Assembly: GCA_039105265.1 (NCBI GenBank)
Contig: JAPFFF010000007.1
Span: 2,170,001-2,234,000 of the forward strand
Reading direction: 5' to 3'
Source of the DNA: Tritrichomonas musculus
Lineage: Eukaryota > Parabasalia > Tritrichomonadida > Tritrichomonadidae
DNA length: 64,000 bases
The stretch's first letter is position 1. Every line of letters starts with the position of its first letter. Both the position numbers and the translations under genes were made by a program. A model generated the notes under the pieces. The model had not been told where the DNA came from. It did not search any database and saw only the letters and a program-made list of their open reading frames with translations. Shown here piece by piece: positions 9,734 to 19,718 of this stretch.

Positions 9734-12700
9734 TTATAACTTAATTGAAGATAAAGAATCATAATTATTTCCACATTCTTTGATAGTTTCTTTCCAAATT
9801 TGGTCAACATCATCCACATTTAATGAGAAAGACTCGTTAAACATTACATCTAAGTCGAAATTATTTAAGTCATCAAAAACGTCATCATCAAATGTTTGCA
9901 AAGGTAAAGATGGGTAAGAAATTCTTCTTTCTTGAACTTTATTTTTAGATTTAGATTTAGATAAAACGCTCTTTAACTGTTTCAAAAAGAGTGTATCATT
10001 GAAATATGTCATTTTCTTCATTTTTCTGGATTTTAAAACTTCAACTTGAGTTGTAGTTGTTTCTGCTTTAAACATCAAATCAGTCCAATCATTTAAAGGT
10101 TGAGCTCTAATTCTTTGAATACCCTCCAATACCGTCAAATTAGAATGGCATACGTTAATATCCAATATATAAAGAGGAGGCAATACTACTATTGTTGAAA
10201 AATCATTTGAAGATGAAAAGTTGTTATTAATATGATAATTTGAATAAAAAGGCAAATTACAAACGAACAAAACCGTTGAATTTGTATCCTTTTTAGATTC
10301 ATCAATATCAACTTCGCTTTGATTACTTGTGGAGTCAAAATTAATGTCACTTGAAGACGCGAGATACAGATTAGCAAGAGGAATTGAATCCAAATTAATT
10401 CCAGTTCTTTTTTTAATTTCATTAGAAAGATCTTCTTTTAATTGAAGATCGCACAAGTTGTCATCGGAAGCCTTAACAATTGGAATGAAAATTTCAGGGT
10501 CGCATTTTTCTGATTTTATCATTTCAAGAGCAAATTTATAGACAAATGAATTATCATTTCCAATTTGCTGTTGTTGTTGCTGTTGATTATTATTATTTTC
10601 ATCAACAACTACAACTTCTGATTGAGAAGTATTAATATTAATATTTGAATTAGAATTGGAATTCAAATTTGTTTTCGAACTTGAACTCAGATTTGAATTC
10701 AAATTATTTTTTGAATTGCAAGAAGAGAAGCTCAAAGCGCAAGAAAGAATCTTACAAAGAGCTGTTAATTCTTCTTTATTCAACAAAGTTTGTGCAATAT
10801 ATAAAGCAATATCAAGTGTGTCTTCTTCTTTGATTTCATCAGCAGTCATTTGTGATAAATCAGAAAGTTTATTAGCTGCGATAAAATCATCAATTTTTGC
10901 TTCAAATAAAGAAAAGAAAGAAAGATCAACGTCGATTGATGATTCAATAGTGCCAGTTCTTCCTTGTGTGTTATTGTTACTAGTTGTATTACTTTCAACG
11001 CTTTCAATATTAGTACTGGAATAACGGTTGCTTACCAATTTGCTTATTTTATCAGTTTTATCAATTAAAGAATTCCTTCTCATTTGGTCATCCATGGCAA
11101 CGATTGATTTTCTTCTTCTTTTGCTTGATGAAGTAAGCGAGATTGAATTCGTTAGTGTTTCACCGGATGAGTTATTATTGTTGTTGGTTACTTGTGCTGA
11201 TGACGCATTTGCAGCTGAATTATTTGTATTATTATTGTTGTTAGTTGTTGGATTCTCATTTGAATTGTTTTGTTGATTGTATGAATTAACAATTGGTAGC
11301 AAAAGAAGAATGAAAACAGAGACAAATTCAGGTGTTCCAACAATTTCAAACAAGTCTTCATAAGAAGTACATAAAACAAAATTGAAGAAAGCTAAAAAGC
11401 TTTCTTTATCAAAATGACAATTAATTTTTGTAATTATATTTGTATACGTTTTTAATGGATTATTAAAATTATCAAGAACATTTGCTGTAATTTTAAATGT
11501 TGATGAATTTCTTCTTTCATTATTGTTGTTGTTTTCATCGTTGTTTGTTGTAAATTCAGATGGATTCTTCAATTTTGGCGTTTTGGATGAAACTGTTCGA
11601 ATATGATTTCGAACAAATTCCATGTCACTTACCAAGAAAGTCAAAAAGTTAAAAGATACGGTTTGAATTTCAGGATCATTAACGCTTATGAAATCAATGC
11701 ATAATTCCCATAGATCAATTGTTCTTATTTCGGTTTTCTCAGCAATTACACGAATCGTTTCCAAACAATTCGCAACATAAGATTTTAATAACGCTGCTTT
11801 ATCATGGTCATTTTTATTCTCTTTATGTGCATCAGAAGCAAGTTTTAAACATTCAATAAGTTTCGTTATGATTTGTAAATTGGCAGGCATTAATATTTTT
11901 CTATAAAGAAAAAGTGCACGAATTGCATAATTTAAATTTCCACAGCATAAACCCCATGTTAAGCATTCCATTCCAAGTTTTTGAGCAAATTCGGTACCTT
12001 TATTTCTAATCTCTTTCATTACAAGAGATTCAAAATCTATATTTGCTATTTTTCTTAAGTTTGAACCATCCATTACAGTAGGATTATTATCATTAATTTG
12101 GTTTAAATTAGGAAGTTCGCTTTGGGATAAATTGATATCAGCATTACTCTTATTTCTTTCGCGATTTGAACTATCTGATAATTCATTCGAAATCTTCCTT
12201 AAAAGAGTTGGTAACTTGGGAATTAAAAATGGTACTAATGATGAACTTCCTTGATCATCAGTTGAATCAAGAGTAATTAATGCATGGGCAAGGAGACGAT
12301 GTTCATATCCATTATAAATTTCTAAATTTGTTGAATTAATTGTCGTTACAGCAAATTGAATAGCAGATTCATAAAGTGAATCATTTATTCTACTATTATT
12401 TAAACTATTGTCATAAGTCTTCTTGATATTCGGATCAGATGAAGATGTTGTTAAAGGTCCTTTTTCTGGATTATCAGGTGCAATCAAATTAGAAAGATTA
12501 GATAAAACAGAACTTCCTCTCATTTGTTTACTTAAAGCTCTGCTTGATTTTTTATTCTTTTTCTTTTCATTTTTAGTAACATTTTGTTTGTTAACTTCTT
12601 CATCATCTTTGTTGCTTTGTTGATTAAAAATGGATTTTAATTGAATATTGTAATAAAACCAAGTTGAAAACATAAACAAAGATGTGATTAATGGAACACA

Positions 12701-15700
12701 TTCTGTTGGTCTTTGTTGTAAGATATAAGAAATGGTAGATGGTACATTATAATATGTGAGTGGATCAGATTGATAAATAGTGAAAAGTGCAATAGTCAAA
12801 AATGAGGCTGCTCCGGGAGTAGTCAAAAGAGAATCAATTACGAAGAACAAAGGTGTTGTTAATTTAATTCTAGAGAAACTTTTTGCAAATGAAAATCTAG
12901 TAAAACATGCAAATTGTGGCTGTGTCGCTGTAAAGACAATTGGTGTATCATCATCAAATTTGGGTCCTTTGATCCATGGTGCTAAAATTGGGGCAAGAAG
13001 AGTAGAGTTTCTTCCTTTTGCCATATTATCAAGAATGATTGAAATTAATTGTTCACTTACAATATTTAATTCTTGTGATAAAAGTTGTGATATGGATTGA
13101 AGTGCTGACATGTAAAGATTAGTTAATTGGGAAGTAATAGTAAACATTAATGATTGCATTTGATCTGTGATTCTAACAACACTTTCTGGTTTATTCAAAT
13201 AAGAAGCAGTGCCAACAGCAACGTTAAATAAAAGTGAAAATGCATGCATTCTTGCTTCTTTATTATCAGTTGTTATATGAATAAATGCAAGTGCAATAAT
13301 TGTGCCCGTATGTGCAAAAAAAGTGTCGGCAAAACTAACATCTTCTAACGATAATGTCTTTGAATCTTCGGAAATACTCATTAATTTAGGGATAAAGTCT
13401 TTAGGAAGAATGTCTGTGAATTGATTCACTATAGCATTGAAATATCGTGTAAAATTCGCATTATCTGATGATAATGCTTTCTTAACAAAGGTTGGTAAAA
13501 GCTTCTCTGTGTAATAAGACAAAATTAGTGATAATGATCTATCGTCGTATTTTGATAAATTCTTAATAAATTTACTATAAATGTTCTTAGGTGGCGGTGA
13601 TATGGATAATAATGAACTCAATGCATTCATTGCTGATGTTCGAATAGAATTCGATGAATCAGTACCTTTCTTTGATAGAATCATTATTGACTTCTTAGGT
13701 TTATGAGGAATGAAGTTCAAAATAAAGCAAAACCATTGTTCAACGTCAAAATAAACAGAGACATTCTTACCCATTATTTCCTTCCTCATATAAGGGCCAG
13801 CTGGCACTTTTTTAAATTTTTCATAGAAGACAGAGAATAATGCTGCTGCTGCATCTAGAACGACACGAACAACAAGCTCAAATTTGGCATAAACAGATTG
13901 TGAAAAACTAAATGTTAACTTAGAATGAACTAATTTTGCTTTCTTGAAATATTTTACAATTGATGATAAATATGTAATGTAATTAGTGGCTGTTTCTATC
14001 TCAATTGTATCTGTTACAGATGTCCGAATTCCAAGGGAAATTGCTTGAATGATAACATTCGAAGTTGGCTTGATTGAAAACCATTCGATATGATAATCAT
14101 CTTCATCTTCTCGGTTTCCTTGTTCATTGAGTATTGAATTATCATTGTTCAATGGACTATTGTTAAATGTAAATGAATTTACATCATCATCATTCATCAT
14201 GATACTATTGTATCGATATCGTATATTTTCTTCATGGTACTTTTTCATACTTTGATCTTGATTCTGATTGAGAACATTGTTCTTAATCATTGATGGGTCA
14301 ATTGCGCAATCAACGGCGGATAGAATGTGAAATCCATTCCATTCATTCAATCGCGCATCCTTTAATAAAACATCGCAAACTTGGCTCTTGTAATTATTAA
14401 AGAATTGGCCATCGTCATCATAAGCAATATTAATATTATATGCATTAATAAGAAAAGTGACAAGTGAGGTATATATAAAAGGGTCCCACTTTTTATCTGA
14501 CAGCTTCAGATTTAAAATCATCGTTAATAAAGTTCTTGTGTTCATTTCTTCACAATCAAGTGAAAAGCATCGTCCCAAAGATGCAATGTAAAACAAGTAA
14601 AGACTGGAATAGTTGCTGTTTGCAATGCTTTTGAATAAAATGTCAGGAGTATCATGAACCGAGTTGTTATTCTCAGTGACTGTTAATAGTGCTGATCTTT
14701 TTGAATGATAAGATATAAAAGCGTCATATTTCTCTAATAATGATTCAAATGAATTTAATGGTTGTAAATTATGAAGATGCGTAAGAACTGATAATGCCAT
14801 TGCATGAACACCTGCATTTTGACAACACAAACAAACAATTACAGCAAAGTTTATCTCATCAATAATATTGTCTTCTAAGGTCAGACGTAAATTAATGGCA
14901 AGATCAAGTAATTGATCAATTGTGTAAATCATTATGTACAAGATTTCATTGGAACAGGTGTTTAATGCGAATGTTCCATTTATTACGAATTCGAAAATAC
15001 TGCAATCTTCGTTCTTTATTAGATTTACTTGAAGAAGACGAATAGCCAGTGCTGAAATGTCGGTCAATGGTGAAAATGTAAGAGAAATGACATTTTTCAA
15101 AAGACTCTTGTCATTTGGAAAATGTGGAATGATTGTCATGACGTTGATTAATAACGAATTAGTGGTCGATACATTATTAAAAATTTGAAGATTGGATTCT
15201 GTCATGTCAAAAATGTTGGTTTTAATAAATGATGAGCAGCAAAGTGACCATTTAGATTTGATTATTTTGGTAAGGCTTTCTGTGTGAATTCTAAAGGGTA
15301 AAGGATTGCAACACTGCGTAATATGATTGATAGATTCATCATAATTCATTTCATGACTCGTAAATATGGGCCAAAATGGTAAAATATGAAGAGCTACGCA
15401 TGATTTACCTTCATTAACAGTTGTATTTTTCATTATTTCTGATACTGCATTAGTTAACATTCGATTCATTTTATTTATTATTGTTGTGTCTTTTGATACG
15501 GATGATTTTTTACCTGAAATTAATAAAACTTTGCCAACACTCATTACTGCCATTGAATTAGGCCTGAAAAAGTTTAAATCGAGAATTTTTTCAAGAAAGT
15601 TATTAATAAAAGTCGTATAATTGATTGATGCATATTGAATTAGAAAGTCACTGAGTTCTGTTTGATATGATGTAAAAGCTTTTGGGTCTGTAAATATATA

Positions 15701-16897
15701 TTGATACATTTTAATTAAGATATCTTGATTAACGCATTGATCAGGTACCCATGAATATTCTTTACTACTTAAAGATGAATTGCATTCGTCAATTTCAGAT
15801 CTTGAAACATATAATTCTCCTCGTAAAAAGAAAGTAAATACATTTAATGCATCTCCTTGAATATTATTGTTTTTCATTGATAATATTTTGTTTATAAATT
15901 TCTTCTTTTCTGATGACATATGCTTACTTTTATCAAAACAATATAAAAGAGTCAAAAGCATATAAAAATTGGAAAATATTTTGGAATGCGCATATGTCAA
16001 TTTAACCATATTGTTTAAAAATCCTGAGTCACGGAGTGGAGGACGATCAGTAAGAATAACGCCAAAAAAATTAAGAAGACAAATACAAGCATCTTTTTGA
16101 AGGGTAATGTCGCAGTAACTTTTCTTTGCTAAAATTGAAAATAATGATGAAAAGAGTTTATCAAATTTTTTTGTATCTATAGCGAATTGAGAATTATTAG
16201 TCTTAAGGTTTGAATATAAACATAGTGTTATATTTAAAAGATATTTTTGATCAATTTCTTGGGAAGATTGCTTTTTAATTGATTTAACAATCTCTTTTAA
16301 TGAACTGAAAAATGTATTAAAAATAAATTCTGGTTGCGCTTTTGATAGTACACCCATTGCTTTGGCAAAATATCTTGTAGATATAATTTTAAATTTTCCA
16401 GAATCAGGATATTCGTTATCTATATTAAGATAATTTTGCATTTGTGAAATAACGATTTCTACTTCTTCAACTGATAATTCACTATTTTTAAGAACAAGCT
16501 GAGCAAAAGTTGCATAAATAATATCAATAGCTGTTCTGAAAGCAATCCTAACGCTTGGTTTCGCCCAATCAGCAGTTAATCTATCACAAAAAGATATTTT
16601 AGCACCTGTAGTCTTTGGTTGAGCTGTACTATTCATATAAACTAACGGTAAATAATTTAAAAAAAGAGAAATATTATTCATTGCTTTATCAGAGCCAATT
16701 GATGATGGAACAGTTAACATAACTTCAATATTATGATCGGATTTCCAGTATTCTTCTAGATCAGAAAATAAATGATTATAATTTGTATCGTTTTCGTCAT
16801 CATGAATACTCGATATAGCATTTTGGCATATTGTTCGAAGAGAATCTGTGAATGCATGATCTGCGTAATAAAGTTGGAGAACAGATTTGGATTGCAT
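9734..16897 (-). CDS. Giant alpha-helical repeat protein, Furry/MOR2/Tao3-like
   Basis: 2387 residues, mostly helical HEAT-like repeats, with no membrane segments or enzyme motif. The best anchor is about residues 1290-1350: a helix pair ending in LAPILAPWIKGPKF, preceded by ...LSQELNIVSEQLI.... Furry-family proteins there have a similar block (LSQEL...LPIFSE... then LLPWLHNIELV). Furry/MOR2/Tao3 proteins are scaffolds that activate NDR kinases and control cell shape, polarity and cytoskeleton. Residues about 1950-2150 hold Asn-, Ser- and Gln-rich tracts, including a run of seven Gln. The last 250 residues are conserved-looking and acidic. Start: the only Met at the head of the frame, followed at once by folded sequence. 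Other large HEAT proteins cannot be excluded. Confidence 0.55.
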   Translation of the reverse strand: MQSKSVLQLYYADHAFTDSLRTICQNAISSIHDDENDTNYNHLFSDLEEYWKSDHNIEVMLTVPSSIGSDKAMNNISLFLNYLPLVYMNSTAQPKTTGAKISFCDRLTADWAKPSVRIAFRTAIDIIYATFAQLVLKNSELSVEEVEIVISQMQNYLNIDNEYPDSGKFKIISTRYFAKAMGVLSKAQPEFIFNTFFSSLKEIVKSIKKQSSQEIDQKYLLNITLCLYSNLKTNNSQFAIDTKKFDKLFSSLFSILAKKSYCDITLQKDACICLLNFFGVILTDRPPLRDSGFLNNMVKLTYAHSKIFSNFYMLLTLLYCFDKSKHMSSEKKKFINKILSMKNNNIQGDALNVFTFFLRGELYVSRSEIDECNSSLSSKEYSWVPDQCVNQDILIKMYQYIFTDPKAFTSYQTELSDFLIQYASINYTTFINNFLEKILDLNFFRPNSMAVMSVGKVLLISGKKSSVSKDTTIINKMNRMLTNAVSEIMKNTTVNEGKSCVALHILPFWPIFTSHEMNYDESINHITQCCNPLPFRIHTESLTKIIKSKWSLCCSSFIKTNIFDMTESNLQIFNNVSTTNSLLINVMTIIPHFPNDKSLLKNVISLTFSPLTDISALAIRLLQVNLIKNEDCSIFEFVINGTFALNTCSNEILYIMIYTIDQLLDLAINLRLTLEDNIIDEINFAVIVCLCCQNAGVHAMALSVLTHLHNLQPLNSFESLLEKYDAFISYHSKRSALLTVTENNNSVHDTPDILFKSIANSNYSSLYLFYIASLGRCFSLDCEEMNTRTLLTMILNLKLSDKKWDPFIYTSLVTFLINAYNINIAYDDDGQFFNNYKSQVCDVLLKDARLNEWNGFHILSAVDCAIDPSMIKNNVLNQNQDQSMKKYHEENIRYRYNSIMMNDDDVNSFTFNNSPLNNDNSILNEQGNREDEDDYHIEWFSIKPTSNVIIQAISLGIRTSVTDTIEIETATNYITYLSSIVKYFKKAKLVHSKLTFSFSQSVYAKFELVVRVVLDAAAALFSVFYEKFKKVPAGPYMRKEIMGKNVSVYFDVEQWFCFILNFIPHKPKKSIMILSKKGTDSSNSIRTSAMNALSSLLSISPPPKNIYSKFIKNLSKYDDRSLSLILSYYTEKLLPTFVKKALSSDNANFTRYFNAIVNQFTDILPKDFIPKLMSISEDSKTLSLEDVSFADTFFAHTGTIIALAFIHITTDNKEARMHAFSLLFNVAVGTASYLNKPESVVRITDQMQSLMFTITSQLTNLYMSALQSISQLLSQELNIVSEQLISIILDNMAKGRNSTLLAPILAPWIKGPKFDDDTPIVFTATQPQFACFTRFSFAKSFSRIKLTTPLFFVIDSLLTTPGAASFLTIALFTIYQSDPLTYYNVPSTISYILQQRPTECVPLITSLFMFSTWFYYNIQLKSIFNQQSNKDDEEVNKQNVTKNEKKKNKKSSRALSKQMRGSSVLSNLSNLIAPDNPEKGPLTTSSSDPNIKKTYDNSLNNSRINDSLYESAIQFAVTTINSTNLEIYNGYEHRLLAHALITLDSTDDQGSSSLVPFLIPKLPTLLRKISNELSDSSNRERNKSNADINLSQSELPNLNQINDNNPTVMDGSNLRKIANIDFESLVMKEIRNKGTEFAQKLGMECLTWGLCCGNLNYAIRALFLYRKILMPANLQIITKLIECLKLASDAHKENKNDHDKAALLKSYVANCLETIRVIAEKTEIRTIDLWELCIDFISVNDPEIQTVSFNFLTFLVSDMEFVRNHIRTVSSKTPKLKNPSEFTTNNDENNNNNERRNSSTFKITANVLDNFNNPLKTYTNIITKINCHFDKESFLAFFNFVLCTSYEDLFEIVGTPEFVSVFILLLLPIVNSYNQQNNSNENPTTNNNNNTNNSAANASSAQVTNNNNNSSGETLTNSISLTSSSKRRRKSIVAMDDQMRRNSLIDKTDKISKLVSNRYSSTNIESVESNTTSNNNTQGRTGTIESSIDVDLSFFSLFEAKIDDFIAANKLSDLSQMTADEIKEEDTLDIALYIAQTLLNKEELTALCKILSCALSFSSCNSKNNLNSNLSSSSKTNLNSNSNSNININTSQSEVVVVDENNNNQQQQQQQIGNDNSFVYKFALEMIKSEKCDPEIFIPIVKASDDNLCDLQLKEDLSNEIKKRTGINLDSIPLANLYLASSSDINFDSTSNQSEVDIDESKKDTNSTVLFVCNLPFYSNYHINNNFSSSNDFSTIVVLPPLYILDINVCHSNLTVLEGIQRIRAQPLNDWTDLMFKAETTTTQVEVLKSRKMKKMTYFNDTLFLKQLKSVLSKSKSKNKVQERRISYPSLPLQTFDDDVFDDLNNFDLDVMFNESFSLNVDDVDQIWKETIKECGNNYDSLSSIKL

Positions 16898-17251
16898 TTC
16901 AGATTTTATTTCATTTCAACTTTTGAATGAGTACTGAAAAAGTTCATCAGTCATTGCAAATCCAAAAAATTGATTATTCATAATATATTAAAAAATAGGA
17001 AGAATAAATGTTATCATAGGAAAATACAAAAAATAATTTGAGGATTAAAAACAATGATTTTTTTGAATAAATCCATTTATTTTGTATTCAAAAAATCAAT
17101 TTCATTTTTTTTTTTCAAAATAATATTCAATTCAATTTCATATGATCTTGAAAGAAGAAATTTAATAAAAAGAATTTCGGAAATTGTCAAAAATATACAA
17201 ATGTTTAGATAATATAATACAGAAACACAAATCAAATTCATAGTATCGCTT
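16898..17251. other. AT-rich gap between two minus-strand genes
   Basis: 354 bases between the start of the Furry-like gene and the end of the 484-residue gene. I see AT-rich sequence only. A short minus-strand frame here (71 codons, reaching into the neighbouring gene) has hydrophobic, low-complexity content and no support. Confidence 0.5.
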
Positions 17252-18706
17252 TTAAAATATGAGAGAATCTTGATCAAAAAATGGTTTGGCAATAGGCGAA
17301 ATAATAAGCGTATTCAATTCAATAAGCAGTGATTCTTTAAAGGGAGATGAATCCGGAATATGTTGAACCCAAGTATTTAAAAGAGTTTCTTTAAGGAAAT
17401 TCACCTTTATAAAAAAATCAACAATAATAAAGCAAAGTCCTTTTGGCTCGAAATTATATTTTGTAAGATGTTTTGTTAATGAGATAAGGAACTGTTTTTG
17501 TGTACATGAATATGGTTCAAAATAACTTTTTATAATACTATTTGATTTTCGTAGAACAACCATTATTGAATCGTGTTTAGCCTTGCTCAAAACTAAACAC
17601 GGAGAATCTTCGGCCTCTATAATTTCATAAATTGATTCGAACATCGATTCATAAACGCTTTTTGAGTTTTTTTCATCAACCCATATTGGTGACCCTTGGT
17701 CGTACGTCATAAAAATAGCATCTATATCAAATTGTGTAAGTTCTTCTTGTAAAAAACGATAAAATTTCGATCTTAAAACTAAGGCAGGATACAAGTCATA
17801 AAAATTTTTGTGATTTAAAAATGTGTCAATTTTTGACTGATTTTGAAATGCTTTATAGAGCCAATTGCAGCCAAAAATATCATTAACTATCTGTGAAACA
17901 GTTGGATTATCAAATCTATTTAAAAGTTCGTCTGTAATTATTGTGATAAAATCAACAACAAACTGAGCAGGCTTAAAAGGAGAAAATGATTTTTTAAGAA
18001 TTTGTTTCATATTACATCCCTTTTCTATCAAATCAACAATAAATTTAGAAAAATTCATTGCATCAGAAAAGTCCGAACTAAGGTGAGGAAGAGATGGCTT
18101 TTTTGTTTCTGAATCTAAAGTGATCCACTCATATTTATCAGCAAATAAAGTGCTTAAAATTTCTACAAAAACATTAGTAATTATCTCTGGTGAGAATATT
18201 GCATGAAGCTGATCATCCATTTCAAGAAAATATGATGGTAAGCATTTTGAAAACATAGTAGGCTGTCCATTTACAATATCTCGAATTGCAATATAAAGAA
18301 GTTGATGACGAAAAATGTGTGCACTATAATTATTCATACTATCAAACTGATAAGAAAGTACTGATTTATATGTTTCTCCTGTAACTGGCCCAATTGAAAA
18401 AGAATTTTCATTTGTTAAAAGGCGATAAAAAATGTCAACGTGTAAATCTAAAGGAATAAACGAAATCAAAAATTTATTGTTAAATCTTGAATTAACTTTT
18501 TCTATTTCTGATAAATTCAGTTCTTCGCGGCCTGTTTTAAAGTTTTTGAGAACAATCTCAGTTGTTGGTGGATAATTATAAAGAGAAAGTAGTTGGTAAC
18601 AAAGATCAATTGTTGGAGAATGATCTTTTAAATGCAAAATAAGTGGTTCTGCATTTTTTGATACCCAAAGTTCTAATCGAATGTTCAAATAGTTTTTGTA
18701 ATTCAT
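17252..18706 (-). CDS. Unknown 484-residue protein
   Basis: I recognise no domain. The protein looks globular and mixed alpha/beta, without a signal peptide, membrane segment, coiled coil or low-complexity tract. The first 85 residues (LILHLKDHSPTIDLCYQL, then a GREELNLSEIEK stretch) are compatible with a ubiquitin-like or Ras-binding fold, but that is only an impression. Codon use and base composition match the neighbours, so it is very likely a real host gene. It lies 354 bases beyond the start of the Furry-like gene, on the same strand. The start is the first Met of the frame. Confidence 0.7.
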   Translation of the reverse strand: MNYKNYLNIRLELWVSKNAEPLILHLKDHSPTIDLCYQLLSLYNYPPTTEIVLKNFKTGREELNLSEIEKVNSRFNNKFLISFIPLDLHVDIFYRLLTNENSFSIGPVTGETYKSVLSYQFDSMNNYSAHIFRHQLLYIAIRDIVNGQPTMFSKCLPSYFLEMDDQLHAIFSPEIITNVFVEILSTLFADKYEWITLDSETKKPSLPHLSSDFSDAMNFSKFIVDLIEKGCNMKQILKKSFSPFKPAQFVVDFITIITDELLNRFDNPTVSQIVNDIFGCNWLYKAFQNQSKIDTFLNHKNFYDLYPALVLRSKFYRFLQEELTQFDIDAIFMTYDQGSPIWVDEKNSKSVYESMFESIYEIIEAEDSPCLVLSKAKHDSIMVVLRKSNSIIKSYFEPYSCTQKQFLISLTKHLTKYNFEPKGLCFIIVDFFIKVNFLKETLLNTWVQHIPDSSPFKESLLIELNTLIISPIAKPFFDQDSLIF

Positions 18707-19376
18707 TATTTTAAATTTTCAAAATTCTCATTGAATTTATTTCTGAAACAAAAAAAAATCATTTGCTTTTATCTTGAAGCAAAAATAAAAAAAAAAACTA
18801 TATTACAGCGTTTATTTTCTTCTTTTTGAACAGTTGTAAGTTTTTATACATGTATTTATTTTAAATAATATCAAAATGAAATCCCATGATTTATTTATAT
18901 ATTGCTCATTTCACCAATTAAAATCAATGAATTAATTGTTAATAAATATTCATTGGATTCATTATATGCTAAAAAAAACTTTAATTAATCAAAGAAATCA
19001 ATTTCATTGATTCTGTATCAATTAAAAATTAAAATAATTTTTGTTTACGTACATATAAAAGAGGATTATATATATAATTGACCATTGAAATAGCTTCAAA
19101 TATATATTTCATAATGATCTTTTATATATTTATATATATAATTGTCTATTGAAGCATACCGAAATGAAAAGATCATTATGAAATATATAAAAGATTCCTT
19201 TGCTTATTTAAATAATTTTGTGCATAAGGCAATTTGAGTTAATTTCTTTAATGATAAAGCAAATTAAAAAACTCAAAAATTCAAGCCCATCAAAATTTTA
19301 TAAATTCACCATTAGCCAGAAGTTTCTTCAAAAAGTTTGTCAATTAAAATTTGTCTTTCAATTTTTTATTTTTATA
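18707..19376. other. AT-rich gap between divergent genes, holding a 23-bp inverted repeat
   Basis: 670 bases between the 5' ends of the 484-residue gene and the RING gene. Besides the inverted repeat at 19101-19189, a partly repeated stretch (TATATATAATTG followed by an ATTGAA core) occurs near 19070 and 19133. No frame of note. Confidence 0.5.
19101..19189. repeat. Perfect 23-bp inverted repeat with 43-base spacer
   Basis: 19101-19123 and 19167-19189 are exact reverse complements, with a central ATAATGATC / GATCATTAT core. The stem could form a strong hairpin in DNA or RNA. It ends about 190 bases before the start codon of the RING gene and lies upstream of both divergent genes. It could be a small hairpin element, a regulatory site or a chance palindrome; the length argues against chance. 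Confidence 0.7.
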
Positions 19377-19718
19377 ATGACTCAAGCAAGTGCACCTCAA
19401 TTTGTTGTAACAAAATGGAATGCTGTTGCCTTATGGTCTTGGGAAATGGAACAAGACACATGCGCTATTTGCAAGTATTTTTTTATTTTCTAATTCCAGG
19501 TCTTCTCTTGTCGAAAAATGTGTTCAGTGTCAGGCAAATGAAACAGATGAAAATACGCCATGTCCACCTGCCTTCGTATGTTTTTTGTTTTTTTTTAAAT
19601 CTAACGTCAGGGTCAATGTAATCATGCTTTTCATAAGCACTGTATAGATAAATGGACTAAGACTTCAAATACATGTCCATTATGCAATTCTCCTTGGATC
19701 GAAAGTACGAGACAATAA
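19377..19718 (+). CDS. RING-H2 protein of the RBX1/RBX2 (ROC) family, two short introns
   Basis: Three exons (19377-19474, 19500-19575, 19611-19718) join in frame to 93 residues. The N-terminus [19 protein letters not shown] is the hallmark of RBX1/RBX2, the RING subunit that binds cullins and recruits the E2 in SCF-type ubiquitin ligases. All expected zinc ligands are present: C29, C32, C40, C43, C54, C61, H63, H66, H68, C69, C80, C83. RBX1 has Asp as the last ligand; here it is Cys (CPLC), as in RBX2 and APC11. The WSWE...DTCAIC stretch also looks more like RBX2. Neither intron can be read through without loss of the RING. The start fits the family's usual length; an upstream in-frame Met at 19218 would add an unrelated tail. 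Confidence 0.88.
19475..19499 (+). other. Intron 1 of the RBX-like gene (25 bases)
   Basis: It begins GTATTT and ends CTAATTCCAG. It interrupts the Lys codon after CAIC. Removing it restores the family sequence (CKSS...CVQCQAN). The 3' end matches the fused branch-site/acceptor pattern (CTAA close to CAG) of trichomonad introns. At 25 bases it is among the shortest spliceosomal introns. Confidence 0.88.
19576..19610 (+). other. Intron 2 of the RBX-like gene (35 bases)
   Basis: It begins GTATGT and ends TCTAACGTCAG. It lies between codons, after PPAF and before GQCNHAFH. The donor is the GTATGT trichomonad consensus and the acceptor has CTAAC just before CAG. Removing it joins two conserved halves of the RING. 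Confidence 0.9.

Noticed and set aside
17077-17292. 71-codon minus-strand frame overlapping the end of the 484-residue gene
   Set aside because: Hydrophobic, Phe/Leu/Lys-rich product typical of AT-rich non-coding DNA, overlaps a better gene, no motif.
19218-19376. In-frame upstream extension of the RBX-like protein
   Set aside because: The lead is Lys/Ile/Phe-rich and unlike the family; the Met at 19377 gives the normal length.
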